From an uncultured Selenomonadaceae bacterium (GTDB lineage Bacteria > Bacillota > Negativicutes > Selenomonadales > Selenomonadaceae): a stretch of 39,464 bases of DNA. The position numbers were made by a program, and so were the translations under genes. Below the pieces are notes generated by a model. The model saw nothing but the letters and a program-made list of their open reading frames with translations, had not been told where the DNA came from and ran no database searches. Every line of letters starts with the position of its first letter. Position 1 is the first letter of the stretch. The stretch is from positions 4,973 to 44,436 of the forward strand of contig CAJOMO010000023.1 in NCBI GenBank assembly GCA_905235685.1. The letters are read 5' to 3'. Positions 16,958-25,343 of this stretch are shown in pieces.

Positions 16958-17407
16958 TTATTTATTTTCAAATGCGGCAATTTTCTCAAGGCGGCGTTTG
17001 TGTCTTTCGTCGCCGGAAAATTCGGTAGTCATCCAGGTTCTTACAATTTCCGCGGCAAGCCCGAAGCCCAAAACTCTGCCGCCCAGCGCCAAAACATTTG
17101 AATCATTGTGCTCGCGGCTCATCCATGCCGAATAAACGTCATTGCACAGCGCGCAACGAATGCCTTTAAACTTATTCGCCGCAATGCTCATACCAATGCC
17201 CGTGCCGCAAAGTAAAATTCCTCTGTCAGCTGCGCCGCTCAAAACTTCGCCGCAAACTTTTTCCGCAATATCCGGATAATCCACGGACTGCAAATCAAAC
17301 GTTCCAACGTCATGAACTTCAACATTTTTAAATTGCGCCGCTAAAATCCGCTTAACTTCGTCCTTCAAACTAACTGCGCCGTGGTCGCTGCCAATTACAA
17401 TTTTCAT
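16958..17407 (-). CDS. rpiB: Ribose-5-phosphate isomerase B
   Basis: RpiB interconverts ribose-5-phosphate and ribulose-5-phosphate in the pentose phosphate pathway. The start MKIVIGSDHGAVSLKDEV contains the Asp-His of the phosphate-binding site. DYPDIAEKV, LLCGTGIGMSIAANKFKGIR and REHNDSNVLALGGR are classic RpiB/LacAB motifs, with the active-site Cys in CGTGIG. Length is 149 residues. It starts 9 bp after the stop of the HAD phosphatase gene, so the two form a short operon, ending at the hairpin at 16905-16945. Confidence 0.96.
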   Translation of the reverse strand: MKIVIGSDHGAVSLKDEVKRILAAQFKNVEVHDVGTFDLQSVDYPDIAEKVCGEVLSGAADRGILLCGTGIGMSIAANKFKGIRCALCNDVYSAWMSREHNDSNVLALGGRVLGFGLAAEIVRTWMTTEFSGDERHKRRLEKIAAFENK

Positions 17408-17416
17408 ATTCGCACC

Positions 17417-18229
17417 TCAAAAAAATTTCTCGATAATTTTAACAATGCCGTCGTGGTCGTTATCCGCCGTGACGAAATCCGCCAGAACCTTAATATCGTC
17501 GGTCGCATTGCCCATAACCGCCGCCACGCCCGCCGTTTTCAAAATCTCAATGTCATTGGGCGCGTCGCCAACTGCAACCGTTTCGCTAATATCAATCTTC
17601 AGAAAATCGCACAATTCGCGCAGTCCGGAAGCTTTGCTTATGCCGCGGGGCGAACTTTCAAGCGCGGTAGTTTCGGCAACAGCCAGCGTCAGCGGCAAAT
17701 TTTTCAGCCGCTCATAATTCCGGCGCATAGATTCGGGCGTGCGGTGGTACATATTCACCTTGATAATTTCGCCGACGTGTTCGTGCGCGTACGCCTTGAA
17801 ATCTTCGCAGCGCGTGCAAATCCGGTTGTACATATCTTGATAAACCGCCATTTGAAAATCGGGCGTGTGCTGAATATCATCTTCGCGCATAAGAGATTTA
17901 TCAATGCTCAAAAGGTGAATCATGGCGCGTTCGTCAAGCCCCGCGTCAATAATTTTCAGCATTAAATCTTCAGCCAGCGGGTGCGCTATAACCGGTTTGT
18001 TATTGAAAAAATCGTAGACTAAGCCGCCGCTGATTGTCACGCCGTAATGCATAAATTTAAGTTCGGCTTTGTAATCGGCAAGTTCAGCCACGCCGCGCCC
18101 CGTCGACAAAACCACAGCAATACCACTGCGCGAAAGTTCGGCAATAGCCGCCGCAGTTTTGGGACTGATTTTCTTCTGCGAATTTAAAAGCGTGCCGTCC
18201 ATATCCAACGCCAATAGTTTATACGCCAT
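17417..18229 (-). CDS. HAD superfamily Cof-type sugar-phosphate phosphatase
   Basis: This is a haloacid dehalogenase-like hydrolase of the Cof/YidA type, which removes phosphate from small phosphorylated metabolites. Motif I is DMDGTLLN (Asp9 nucleophile, Asp11 acid), motif II is VVLSTGR, motif III is the lysine in the SKASGLREL segment, and motif IV is VGDAPNDIEIL. A C2-type cap lies between motifs II and III. Length is 270 residues. ATG at 18229 has GGAGG upstream, and a good promoter (TTGAAA, 17 bp, TACAAT) is at 18256-18284. The substrate cannot be told from sequence; co-transcription with rpiB hints at sugar-phosphate metabolism. Confidence 0.92.
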   Translation of the reverse strand: MAYKLLALDMDGTLLNSQKKISPKTAAAIAELSRSGIAVVLSTGRGVAELADYKAELKFMHYGVTISGGLVYDFFNNKPVIAHPLAEDLMLKIIDAGLDERAMIHLLSIDKSLMREDDIQHTPDFQMAVYQDMYNRICTRCEDFKAYAHEHVGEIIKVNMYHRTPESMRRNYERLKNLPLTLAVAETTALESSPRGISKASGLRELCDFLKIDISETVAVGDAPNDIEILKTAGVAAVMGNATDDIKVLADFVTADNDHDGIVKIIEKFF

Positions 18230-18255
18230 ACAACCGCCTCCGTCATTTTTTGTAG

Positions 18256-18284
18256 ATTGTACAACGCCGGAAATATTTTTTCAA
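18256..18284 (-). promoter_or_regulatory. Promoter of the HAD phosphatase-rpiB operon
   Basis: On the minus strand, TTGAAA (18284-18279), a 17-bp spacer and TACAAT (18261-18256) lie about 27 bases before the start codon. Confidence 0.75.
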
Positions 18285-18286
18285 CT

Positions 18287-18313
18287 AAAAAAGCCCCGAA
18301 TGCCGTCGGGACT
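18287..18313 (-). terminator. Terminator after the restriction-modification gene
   Basis: On the minus strand, CCCGA and TCGGG (18310-18306 and 18299-18295) form a short stem with a six-base loop, followed by CTTTTTT. It separates the methylase/specificity gene from the downstream HAD promoter. Confidence 0.65.
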
Positions 18314-18400
18314 CTTCTATTTCCGATGTTCATGTTCACAACGATATTAGTGTCTAGCTAATAAATGCAGGTTAACATACCAGCTGAAACTTTGCAAGAT

Positions 18401-20944
18401 TCATCGGAAATATTTTTCGACCAACACCGCCCGCGCTTCTTGCAACTCAGCCAATCGCCGCCGCGCCGCGTCTTTCGCAAGGTCGCACTCCTGCGCGAAC
18501 GCCGCAAATTCTTTCTGCAATGTTATCGGCGGAACTGGAATAATCATTGATTTGATTTCGTCGCCAGATATTGAAGCAAAAGTAGTTCCACTGTGTCCGG
18601 TGATTTTATCGCTATTAAAATACAACCAATAAAAAAGATAATTTTGCATCGCCGAATCATTACACCGGATAGCCGCTAAGCCTCTGCCAATGCAAATTTC
18701 CTCAAATGGATTGATATTCACGTCACCGACGGGCGCGCGCACGCTCATTAGAATATCATCTTTAACAGAAGTTTTTATAATGCTGGTCGTCCATACTTTT
18801 GAAGTATTCAATTTCATTTCGCCGAAATCTTTTTTGCCTTGATAAAAAGGCAGTCCTTCATCAGTTTCATTGTAAAATTCGGATTTGGGCGACGTTCCTT
18901 GAATAATTTCAGCAACACTGCTAAGTTTCACAGTTTCAGTTATACCGCTGAATAACTCAACAAATTTATCTTTGGCGGCGGCGTCGGCTTGGGCAATGGC
19001 TGAGTTCTGCGCGAATATCTCGTTGTCGATTGCGCGAAACTCCGAAACAATTTGCCGCTGAATATCTATCGACGGAACTGGAATTGTCATTTCTGAATAA
19101 AAAGATTCTGGCACTCGCCGGTGTCCGCTTGCACCAGTCATAGCTTTTTGGGCGGCTTCACGAATAAATTGCTGATTCAATAAAACAAATAGATATTCCG
19201 TCAAAATTTGCTCATTATCGCACCGGAAAATATGAAATTCTGTACTGCCGAAACCGATTGAATTTGTTAAATCGCGAGCAATAGCACATTTGCCATTTTC
19301 CATACACGGCGTAATTTTGGCAATAATAATATCGCCTTCGGCAAAATATTTATAACCCTTACGTCGAACTTCGCCAATCGGTTTATCAATTTTTTCAGCA
19401 ATATAGCCGTCGTTACTGACAGACGCCATTTCAACAAATGAAATCATCGTATCATCGGCGACATCGGCAACTTCAGATTTTGGAATATTTATTTTGCAAA
19501 CTTCGCGCAGTTTTTTAACATATTTTGCGTCAAATTTCGCAGTATTGATTATCGCCGCTGAAGAATCTACCAATTTAATTAATTTTGTGAAGTCAGCGCC
19601 GCCAAAGTCGAGCATATCGCTCAATTTCAAGTAGCTATAATAATCGGCGGCGGCGGGAATGTCAACTTTTTTGCCGGAAAAGCTGTTGCGGACGGCGGCG
19701 GCTAATCGGTTATCGGCAACGCGGTTTTTGTCGTCATAAAGCAGACCGCCGGGCGTTTTAACCTTGATGCCTTCGTCGCCTTTGGCGTTGCTCCAGCTGT
19801 AGCCTAAAAATTTTTCCTGCTCAGAATTATCTTGTGGCGCGGAAATTACCAGCGTGGTTTGCTTGTACGTCATGGCGAAATAATGAATCTTCTCGCGCTC
19901 AATCTCAATGGCAAATGCGTAAAATTTATAGTTATCGCGCAGAGCAAATTTCGCTTCAAAGGCGGCAACGTACGCGCCAAAATAAAAATCACTGCGCCAA
20001 TCAGCATAACCAATTTCGCGGCTGACAAATTTTTTATAAGTATCGGTGGCAACGTTGATTTTCTTCAAATATTCGTCGAAAATGATAGATTCTTCCCAAT
20101 CGGCGGGAATTTCGCCTTTCAAAATATTATTCACACTATCATTGAGCAGTTGAAAACGACTGGGACTGCGCGAGAGTCTTTGAAGAAAAACAATCACGGT
20201 ATTCGTGCCGGTGGCGCTGAAAGTTTTGCTGCCAAACTGCGCGACGGCGCGGATATTAAAATTCTGCAAGAGCGATTCGCGCGCCGAAATAAAACTTTTG
20301 CCGTCCTTGTTCAAAATGCTGCTGGGCAAAATCACCGCCGCAATTCCGCCCGCCTTGACAAGTTGAGCAATTCTTTCGACAAAGAGCGTTTCAATTTCAG
20401 AGCCTTCATCAGAAATTTTTTCGAACGTGGCAAATTCGTTTTTGAGCCGGATAAATTTCCTAAAGTTTTTGATGGCGTATGGCGGATTGGCAACGAGAAT
20501 GTCAAAAGTACCGGCGGAAATATTTTCGTCGGGGTAATTTTCGAGCCCGTCGCCGAATTTGATTTTGCCCTTATTGACGCCGTGCATAAACAGCGAAATT
20601 TTTGAAACGCGCGCCAGGCGATAATCTTTCTCCACGCCGAAAAGTTTGCCGTCTTCCCAATTAACCGGCAGCTGAAGATTTTTCCGCGCAAAACACGCAT
20701 TAATCGCGGCAAAGCCTTCAGTCAAAAAATGCCCCGCGCCGCAAGCATAATCAATAATTTTCGGCGGCTTATCAGTTATAAAATCCTCGAGCGGCAGACT
20801 GTCCCAAATAAAGCGCGCAATCGGTATCGGCGTGAAAAATTGCCCTTCATTTTGCTTGAAGCCCTTGCTCAAATAAATCGCCCAGTTTCTGTAAATCCTG
20901 CGATCCGATGATTCGGTAATTCTGAAAAAGCTTGACGACTTCAA
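18401..20944 (-). CDS. Restriction-modification protein, methyltransferase plus two specificity domains (3' part of a frameshifted gene)
   Basis: This is the C-terminal, larger part of a single-chain R-M-S enzyme. Homologous sequence begins at about 20880 with KGFKQNEGQFFTPIPI, the conserved N-terminal block of N6-adenine methylases. Motif I DYACGAGHF and the catalytic VANPPYAIK follow. Two type I-like target-recognition halves come next: one around the IAKITPCMENGK region, the other around DILMSVRAPVGDVN. Each is followed by a conserved helical segment (SIDIQRQIV, PITLQKEF). The nominal TTG start at 20944 lies in sequence that belongs to the other frame, so independent translation is doubtful. 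A terminator follows at 18287-18313. Several TCGCGCAG octamers lie inside, so the gene is not a very recent arrival. Confidence 0.85.
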   Translation of the reverse strand: MKSSSFFRITESSDRRIYRNWAIYLSKGFKQNEGQFFTPIPIARFIWDSLPLEDFITDKPPKIIDYACGAGHFLTEGFAAINACFARKNLQLPVNWEDGKLFGVEKDYRLARVSKISLFMHGVNKGKIKFGDGLENYPDENISAGTFDILVANPPYAIKNFRKFIRLKNEFATFEKISDEGSEIETLFVERIAQLVKAGGIAAVILPSSILNKDGKSFISARESLLQNFNIRAVAQFGSKTFSATGTNTVIVFLQRLSRSPSRFQLLNDSVNNILKGEIPADWEESIIFDEYLKKINVATDTYKKFVSREIGYADWRSDFYFGAYVAAFEAKFALRDNYKFYAFAIEIEREKIHYFAMTYKQTTLVISAPQDNSEQEKFLGYSWSNAKGDEGIKVKTPGGLLYDDKNRVADNRLAAAVRNSFSGKKVDIPAAADYYSYLKLSDMLDFGGADFTKLIKLVDSSAAIINTAKFDAKYVKKLREVCKINIPKSEVADVADDTMISFVEMASVSNDGYIAEKIDKPIGEVRRKGYKYFAEGDIIIAKITPCMENGKCAIARDLTNSIGFGSTEFHIFRCDNEQILTEYLFVLLNQQFIREAAQKAMTGASGHRRVPESFYSEMTIPVPSIDIQRQIVSEFRAIDNEIFAQNSAIAQADAAAKDKFVELFSGITETVKLSSVAEIIQGTSPKSEFYNETDEGLPFYQGKKDFGEMKLNTSKVWTTSIIKTSVKDDILMSVRAPVGDVNINPFEEICIGRGLAAIRCNDSAMQNYLFYWLYFNSDKITGHSGTTFASISGDEIKSMIIPVPPITLQKEFAAFAQECDLAKDAARRRLAELQEARAVLVEKYFR

Positions 20945-22082
20945 CCAAAACCTTGCCGTTCTGATAAAAAAGTTCTTCGTTGTGAACTTCCTTGAAGGCG
21001 AAATCGTTGTTGGTATAAAATTTCAGCTGTCGCAATTTGCGGCGGAGTTCGGCAATAAATTCTTCGCGGTTGCCGCCAATATATTGTTCGATTAATTTTT
21101 CCGCGTAATCGTCGGCAAGGTAAAAAATATTTTCGTTCATAAAATTTTTCATACCGTCGCGGTGCAGGCGCTGAAGTCTGTCTTGCAAAGTCTCATAGGT
21201 ATCAGCGGCGGCGTTGTAAAAAAATTCGACGATATCATTATCGCCCTTGCCGGACTCATCCACCAGCTTGCAAATGAACAGCGCAATCAGCCGATTAAAC
21301 GCATTTTCCTTGTCAGAAACGTTGTTGTGGCGCAGAATTTCTTCAAATTCATTAACAACTTTTTCAAGTTTGGAAAAATCGATAAGACTGCCCTTAGTTT
21401 TGGGCTTGACGCCAATATCATACGCGCCGCTGTCAGCGCTAAAAATCAAATCGTCCTCAAGGTTTTTTTCGTAAGTTTCATCCCACGCGGCAAATTTTTC
21501 TTTGACAGTGTGAGCATTTTTAAAAAGTTTCGTGTCGGGCTGCTTATTTTCCAAATCAATCAGATTCTGATAATCGCTGCAGTTGACCGTCTTAATCTGA
21601 TAGGCAAAATTTTCACCGTCAAAATCCGCCGCGTACAAAATCAGCCATTTGCAAGAATTTTCCTGCTGCCAATATGAAAAAAGCTGCCCGCCATCAGATT
21701 TCATATTGCGAAGTTCGCGCTCAAATTCTTTGCCCGCAGTCTTGCATTCAATGATAAAAAGCGCCTTGCCATTTTGGCTGACAACGATATCTGCGCGACC
21801 GCCTTTCTGTTCGTGACCGAGCGTCCAGACTTTTTCAAGTTCAATATCCGCCGGAGCGTAGCCTTTAACCAGCAGCCGATTGACGCACTCAAATACAACA
21901 AGATTTTCTCTGCGCGAATCGTCATAGGTTTTCGTGCCAATTTGCGCCGGATAAATCAATTTCCGATTTTTAACATCAGCGCGCAAAAAAATATCGGCGG
22001 CAAAAATTTTCTCATAAACGCCGTCATTTTCGGTGAAATCCATTTTAAGCAGCGCCGCGGCAAAATTTTTTTCGGTTAACAT
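20847..22082 (-). CDS. Restriction-modification protein, nuclease and start of methyltransferase (5' part of a frameshifted gene)
   Basis: Residues 1 to about 130 are an HSDR_N-type PD-(D/E)XK nuclease domain with Asp98 in GGRADIVV and Glu112-Cys-Lys114 in FIIECKTAG. A helical linker follows, then the N-terminal bundle of an N6-methylase, ending YRIIGSQDLQKLGDLFEQ. The frame then runs into GLQAK and a stop at 20847. Homologous proteins continue from LGDLFEQ into a KGFKQNEGQFFTP block, which here lies in another frame in the next feature. The intact protein would be about 1,240 residues, a type IIG/type I-like fusion. ATG at 22082 has GGAGG upstream. As it stands this 411-residue product lacks the methylase catalytic motif. 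Frameshift or sequencing error cannot be separated here. Confidence 0.85.
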   Translation of the reverse strand: MLTEKNFAAALLKMDFTENDGVYEKIFAADIFLRADVKNRKLIYPAQIGTKTYDDSRRENLVVFECVNRLLVKGYAPADIELEKVWTLGHEQKGGRADIVVSQNGKALFIIECKTAGKEFERELRNMKSDGGQLFSYWQQENSCKWLILYAADFDGENFAYQIKTVNCSDYQNLIDLENKQPDTKLFKNAHTVKEKFAAWDETYEKNLEDDLIFSADSGAYDIGVKPKTKGSLIDFSKLEKVVNEFEEILRHNNVSDKENAFNRLIALFICKLVDESGKGDNDIVEFFYNAAADTYETLQDRLQRLHRDGMKNFMNENIFYLADDYAEKLIEQYIGGNREEFIAELRRKLRQLKFYTNNDFAFKEVHNEELFYQNGKVLVEVVKLFQNYRIIGSQDLQKLGDLFEQGLQAK

Positions 22083-22102
22083 AGCGCCTCCAAAAGTTTT
22101 GG

Positions 22103-22131
22103 TTGACAATAATTCTCATTCGTGGTAGTAT
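22103..22131 (+). promoter_or_regulatory. Rightward promoter facing the RM-gene promoter
   Basis: TTGACA (22103-22108), a 17-bp spacer and TAGTAT (22126-22131) form a near-consensus promoter pointing into the antisense strand of the pseudouridine synthase gene. No rightward coding gene follows. Confidence 0.5.
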
Positions 22132-22139
22132 ACAGTCAA
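22112..22139 (-). promoter_or_regulatory. Promoter of the restriction-modification gene
   Basis: On the minus strand, TTGACT (22139-22134), a 16-bp spacer and GAGAAT (22117-22112) lie 30 bases before the ATG at 22082. The -35 boxes of this and the opposing promoter are inverted copies at the two ends of a 37-bp segment. Confidence 0.5.
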
Positions 22140-22185
22140 GCTTTTCGTTAAGCTCTCCTAAAAAATACTACACGTACCTAAGCCG

Positions 22186-22899
22186 TCAGCCGGAGTGGTT
22201 GAGGGCGTTTTTTTTGAGAAAATCGATTTCTGCGCGAGTGAGGTAGCGGAATTTGCCGACCTTCACGCCGTCCAAAGTCAAGCCGGCAAAAGCAATTCGT
22301 TTTAAGCGTTTGACGTCACAGCCGATAGCCGCGAACATTCGGCGAATTTGGCGGTTGCGTCCTTCGTGAATTGTAATTTCGACGGTTTCAGCGTCAAGCA
22401 AATAAATTTCGGCGGGCGCGGTCAAGCCGTCGTCGAGTTCGATACCCGCGCGGAGTTTGTCAAGATTTTCTTCAGTGACAGCGCCGGTGATTTTCGCAAT
22501 GTAGGTTTTGTTGATTTGAAATTTCGGGTGAATCAGCGCGTTCATCAATTCGCCGTCGTTTGTAAGCAAAATCAGCCCTTCAGAATTTAAATCGAGCCTG
22601 CCGATAGGGAAAATTCGCGCAGGAATATTCACCAAATCCAGGACAATTTTTCTGCCGCGTTCGTCTTTGGCGGTGGAAACGTAGCCGCGCGGCTTATTCA
22701 GCAGAATGTAAACTTTTTCGGCGTCGAAATTTAATTTTTTGCCGTCAACGCAGATTTTGTTTTTTGAAGGGTCAGCCTTCGCGCCGAGTTCGGTAACAAC
22801 TTTGCCGTCAACAGTCACGCGACCGGCGGCGATTAAATTTTCTGCGTCACGGCGGGAAGTTACTCCTGCGCGACTGATTAATTTCTGTAAGCGTTCCAT
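22186..22899 (-). CDS. rluB: 23S rRNA pseudouridine synthase, RluB family
   Basis: RluB-type enzymes make pseudouridine in 23S rRNA (E. coli RluB acts near position 2605). Residues 1-60 are an S4 RNA-binding domain (ERLQKLISRAGVTSRRDAE). The catalytic motif GRLDLNSEGLILLTNDGEL contains the nucleophilic Asp. The C-terminal EGRNRQIRRMF motif is characteristic of the RsuA/RluB branch. Length is 237 residues. It starts one base after the stop of the upstream ABC transporter gene, so they are co-transcribed. The exact target base is inferred. Confidence 0.92.
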   Translation of the reverse strand: MERLQKLISRAGVTSRRDAENLIAAGRVTVDGKVVTELGAKADPSKNKICVDGKKLNFDAEKVYILLNKPRGYVSTAKDERGRKIVLDLVNIPARIFPIGRLDLNSEGLILLTNDGELMNALIHPKFQINKTYIAKITGAVTEENLDKLRAGIELDDGLTAPAEIYLLDAETVEITIHEGRNRQIRRMFAAIGCDVKRLKRIAFAGLTLDGVKVGKFRYLTRAEIDFLKKNALNHSG

Positions 22900-22900
22900 T

Positions 22901-24598
22901 TCAAACCTCCCGCACTTGCCAATTGCCCGTGCCGTCTAAATTCAATTCGGTATCGTGAACTTGAAACAGCGTCGAGCGGTGACCTACGCTGATAATCGTT
23001 AAGCGCGGCAGTTGTTTTTTCAAAAGTTGGTACATTTCCAATTCGCGCGGCTCGTCAAGGGCGCTTGTTGCTTCGTCAAGGAAAATGTAATCCGGCGTTG
23101 TCAAAAGTACCCGCGCAAACGCCAACCGCTGTTGCTCGCCGATTGATAAAATCCTGCTCCAATCTTCCACCGCGTCAAGTTTTTCTGCCAAATGCGGCAA
23201 GTCTACTATTGACAAAATTTCGCGCAGTTTTGAATCGGGCGGCGCGGATTTTTCGGGCAACGGGTAAATCAGCGCGCGGCGCAAACTTCCCAGCGGCAGG
23301 TACGGTTTTTGCGGCAGGAACATTACACGCGAATTTTCCGGCAAAGAAATTTTTCCCGAAGCATACGCCCAAATGCCCGCCAAAGTTCTTAGCAGCGTAG
23401 ATTTCCCGCAGCCGGACGCGCCCGTCACCAACAGCGATTTAGAATTTTCCAGCGTCAACGATAAACTTTGCAATAAATTTCTGCCGGTTGGTAAAGATAC
23501 GTTTAAATTTGAAATATTCAATTCCGGCGCGGAAGATTTTTCGACTCCGCTTGAAACTTTTTGTACTTCGTTGACGTGCTCGGTAAATCCGGCAAGTCGA
23601 TTGATAACCGCCGCCAAATTTGCGATTGTGCTGTATGCGTCGATAAAATAACTCAGCGCGTCTTGAACTCTGCCGAACGCCGAAATTGTTTGCATAAGCC
23701 CGCCCAAATCGATTTGTTTGCTGAAATAGCGCGGCGCGGCTAAGATAAGCGGCACAATCACCGCCGCCTGCGAATATCCGTTGACGTAAAAATTCAAGTG
23801 CTTAGTTTTCGTCATGAGTCGCCGGAAATTCTCAATGACATTTTTAAATCGCGCAGAAAAACCTTCGAGCTCGGCAGTTTCGCCGCGGTAAAACGCTATG
23901 CTCTCCGCATTTTCACGGACGCGCATCATACTGAAACGAAAATCAGCCTCATATTTTTGCTGATCAAATTCCAGCCCGATTAATTTTCTGCCGACTTTGT
24001 GAACTAAAAACGTACCGACGCCAGAATAAATCAGCGAAAACCAAAACATATAGCCGTAAATGACAAATTCGTCGCCGCCGATTTCGAATTTAAATTCGCC
24101 CGAAAGTTCCCACAGCACAAAGCTGAACGCCACCAAAGTTGTTATCTGCCGCAAAAAGCCGATTATCAATTGCAACGTCAAGCTCACGAATGAATTTATA
24201 TCTTCGGAAATACGCTGGTCTGGGTTATCCGTGGAACTTTGCAAATGGTAGTAAGTTTGTCCGCGCATCCACGAATCTAAATATTGCCGCGTCATCCACG
24301 TTCGCCAGCGGATTTGTAAAAGTTGCCGCAAATAAACCGCGTAAACCGCAATGATTATGTAACAAAAGGCTAAGCCGCTGAATTGCCCGACTAAGTACCA
24401 AAATGAATCTGCCTGATATTCCTGTAAGCCTTTGTAAAATTCGTTATACCACTGGTTGATTTGCACGAGAAACCAAACCATTGCCAAATTTAAGCCAATG
24501 ACGACCGCCAATAAGCCGATAGCGCGCCATTTTTCTTCTGAAGTCCAATACGCCTTGAACAGCGCCCAAAATCCTTTGAATAAATTTCGTTTTTCCAA
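22901..24598 (-). CDS. ABC transporter, fused membrane/ATPase protein (YddA/SbmA-related, ABC_membrane_2)
   Basis: The 565-residue half-transporter has an N-terminal membrane domain with about six helices and the conserved RWRTWMTRQYLDSWM and DNPDQRISEDI segments of the YddA/ALD-type family. The C-terminal ATPase has Walker A GASGCGKST (Lys399), signature LSIGEQQRLAFAR, and Walker B YIFLDEATSALD. Relatives move cobalamin, peptides or acyl-CoA; the substrate is not evident. The start is TTG at 24598 with GGAGGG upstream. That site directly follows a TCGCGCAG octamer, which sits between the -10 box and the start codon. A promoter (TCGACT, 17 bp, TATAAT) lies at 24622-24650. Confidence 0.9.
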   Translation of the reverse strand: MEKRNLFKGFWALFKAYWTSEEKWRAIGLLAVVIGLNLAMVWFLVQINQWYNEFYKGLQEYQADSFWYLVGQFSGLAFCYIIIAVYAVYLRQLLQIRWRTWMTRQYLDSWMRGQTYYHLQSSTDNPDQRISEDINSFVSLTLQLIIGFLRQITTLVAFSFVLWELSGEFKFEIGGDEFVIYGYMFWFSLIYSGVGTFLVHKVGRKLIGLEFDQQKYEADFRFSMMRVRENAESIAFYRGETAELEGFSARFKNVIENFRRLMTKTKHLNFYVNGYSQAAVIVPLILAAPRYFSKQIDLGGLMQTISAFGRVQDALSYFIDAYSTIANLAAVINRLAGFTEHVNEVQKVSSGVEKSSAPELNISNLNVSLPTGRNLLQSLSLTLENSKSLLVTGASGCGKSTLLRTLAGIWAYASGKISLPENSRVMFLPQKPYLPLGSLRRALIYPLPEKSAPPDSKLREILSIVDLPHLAEKLDAVEDWSRILSIGEQQRLAFARVLLTTPDYIFLDEATSALDEPRELEMYQLLKKQLPRLTIISVGHRSTLFQVHDTELNLDGTGNWQVREV

Positions 24599-24621
24599 AA
24601 TAAAAATCCCTCCTGCGCGAG

Positions 24622-24650
24622 ATTATAACATTGATTTTAATTTTAGTCGA
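24622..24650 (-). promoter_or_regulatory. Promoter of the ABC transporter-rluB operon
   Basis: On the minus strand, TCGACT (24650-24645), a 17-bp spacer and a consensus TATAAT (24627-24622). Confidence 0.6.
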
Positions 24651-24679
24651 TTGTTTTTGTGTTTCACGTTTGCTATAAT
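24651..24679 (+). promoter_or_regulatory. Promoter of the amidase gene
   Basis: TTGTTT (24651-24656), a 17-bp spacer and TATAAT (24674-24679) lie 22 bases before the ATG. It is back to back with the ABC-operon promoter. Confidence 0.65.
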
Positions 24680-24701
24680 CGTTTGAAGGTTGGTGAAGCA
24701 T

Positions 24702-25337
24702 ATGGAAATTAACAGGAGAAATTTTATAGATATGACGACTAAGATAATTGCGGGGGCGGCGGCGTTTGGTTTTCTTCCGGAAATTGGCGAGGCTGCCAAA
24801 AAAATTGAAGTTCCGGAATTTAAATTGCCGTCCTTGCAAAGTTTTCAATCGCTGGACAATTTGAGTATTGGCAGAATTAATTTGGATTTTACGCAACCCA
24901 TGGACGTCCGGGCGAAAACCAGCGCGATTGTAATTCACCACGCCGGAATGCGCCGCGACGAAGATTTGGACGTGCCGTCGATTCACGATATACATTTAGG
25001 CAACGGCTGGGCGGGCATTGGCTATCATTACGTCATTCACAAGGACGGATTTATTGAACAGGGGCGTCCGCTGAAATTTGTTGGCGCGCACGCCTGGAAA
25101 AATAACGGTTACACTGTCGGCATTTGTATGACGGGCAACTTCGATTTGGGGCAGCCGACTTTCGCGCAGGCTTTAGCTACCGAGCAGCTTGTTGCCGCTC
25201 TTTGCAAAAAATATAAAATCAAGCCGACCAAGAAAACTATTGTTGGGCACAGAGATTTGAATGATACTTCGTGTCCTGGCGGAAATTTTTATCCGTACCT
25301 GCCAAAATTGATTAAAAATGTCAAGAAGGTTGTTTGA
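24702..25337 (+). CDS. Tat-exported N-acetylmuramoyl-L-alanine amidase (Amidase_2/PGRP fold)
   Basis: This is a peptidoglycan amidase that cleaves the bond between MurNAc and L-Ala. The N-terminus MEINRRNFIDMTTKIIAGAA is a twin-arginine signal, so export is folded and outside the membrane. The catalytic domain has AIVIHHAG (zinc His), GYHYVIHKDG, the GAHAWKNNGYTVGICMTGNF core, and VGHRDLNDTSCPGGNFYP with the second His and the Cys ligand. Length is 211 residues. ATG at 24702 is preferred over a TTG at 24690 because GGTGA lies six bases before it. A small membrane-protein gene follows after 6 bp. Confidence 0.92.
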   Translation: MEINRRNFIDMTTKIIAGAAAFGFLPEIGEAAKKIEVPEFKLPSLQSFQSLDNLSIGRINLDFTQPMDVRAKTSAIVIHHAGMRRDEDLDVPSIHDIHLGNGWAGIGYHYVIHKDGFIEQGRPLKFVGAHAWKNNGYTVGICMTGNFDLGQPTFAQALATEQLVAALCKKYKIKPTKKTIVGHRDLNDTSCPGGNFYPYLPKLIKNVKKVV

Positions 25338-25343
25338 AATTTT

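Noticed and set aside
19832..20605. Long open frames antisense to the methylase gene, and similar ones antisense to leuA (37846-38982), addB and others
   Set aside because: They mirror the codon pattern of confirmed genes, are Phe/Arg/Asn-rich, lack ribosome sites and match no family.
18401..22082. Recently acquired defence island
   Set aside because: The RM gene carries several copies of the genome's iterated octamer and similar codon use, and it is flanked by ordinary housekeeping genes without integrase or transposase. It is therefore not a visibly recent island.
22186..22206. tRNA-Ser-like D-arm (GGAGTGGTTGAGGGC)
   Set aside because: No anticodon arm, T arm or acceptor partner follows; the bases are the 3' end of rluB on the other strand.
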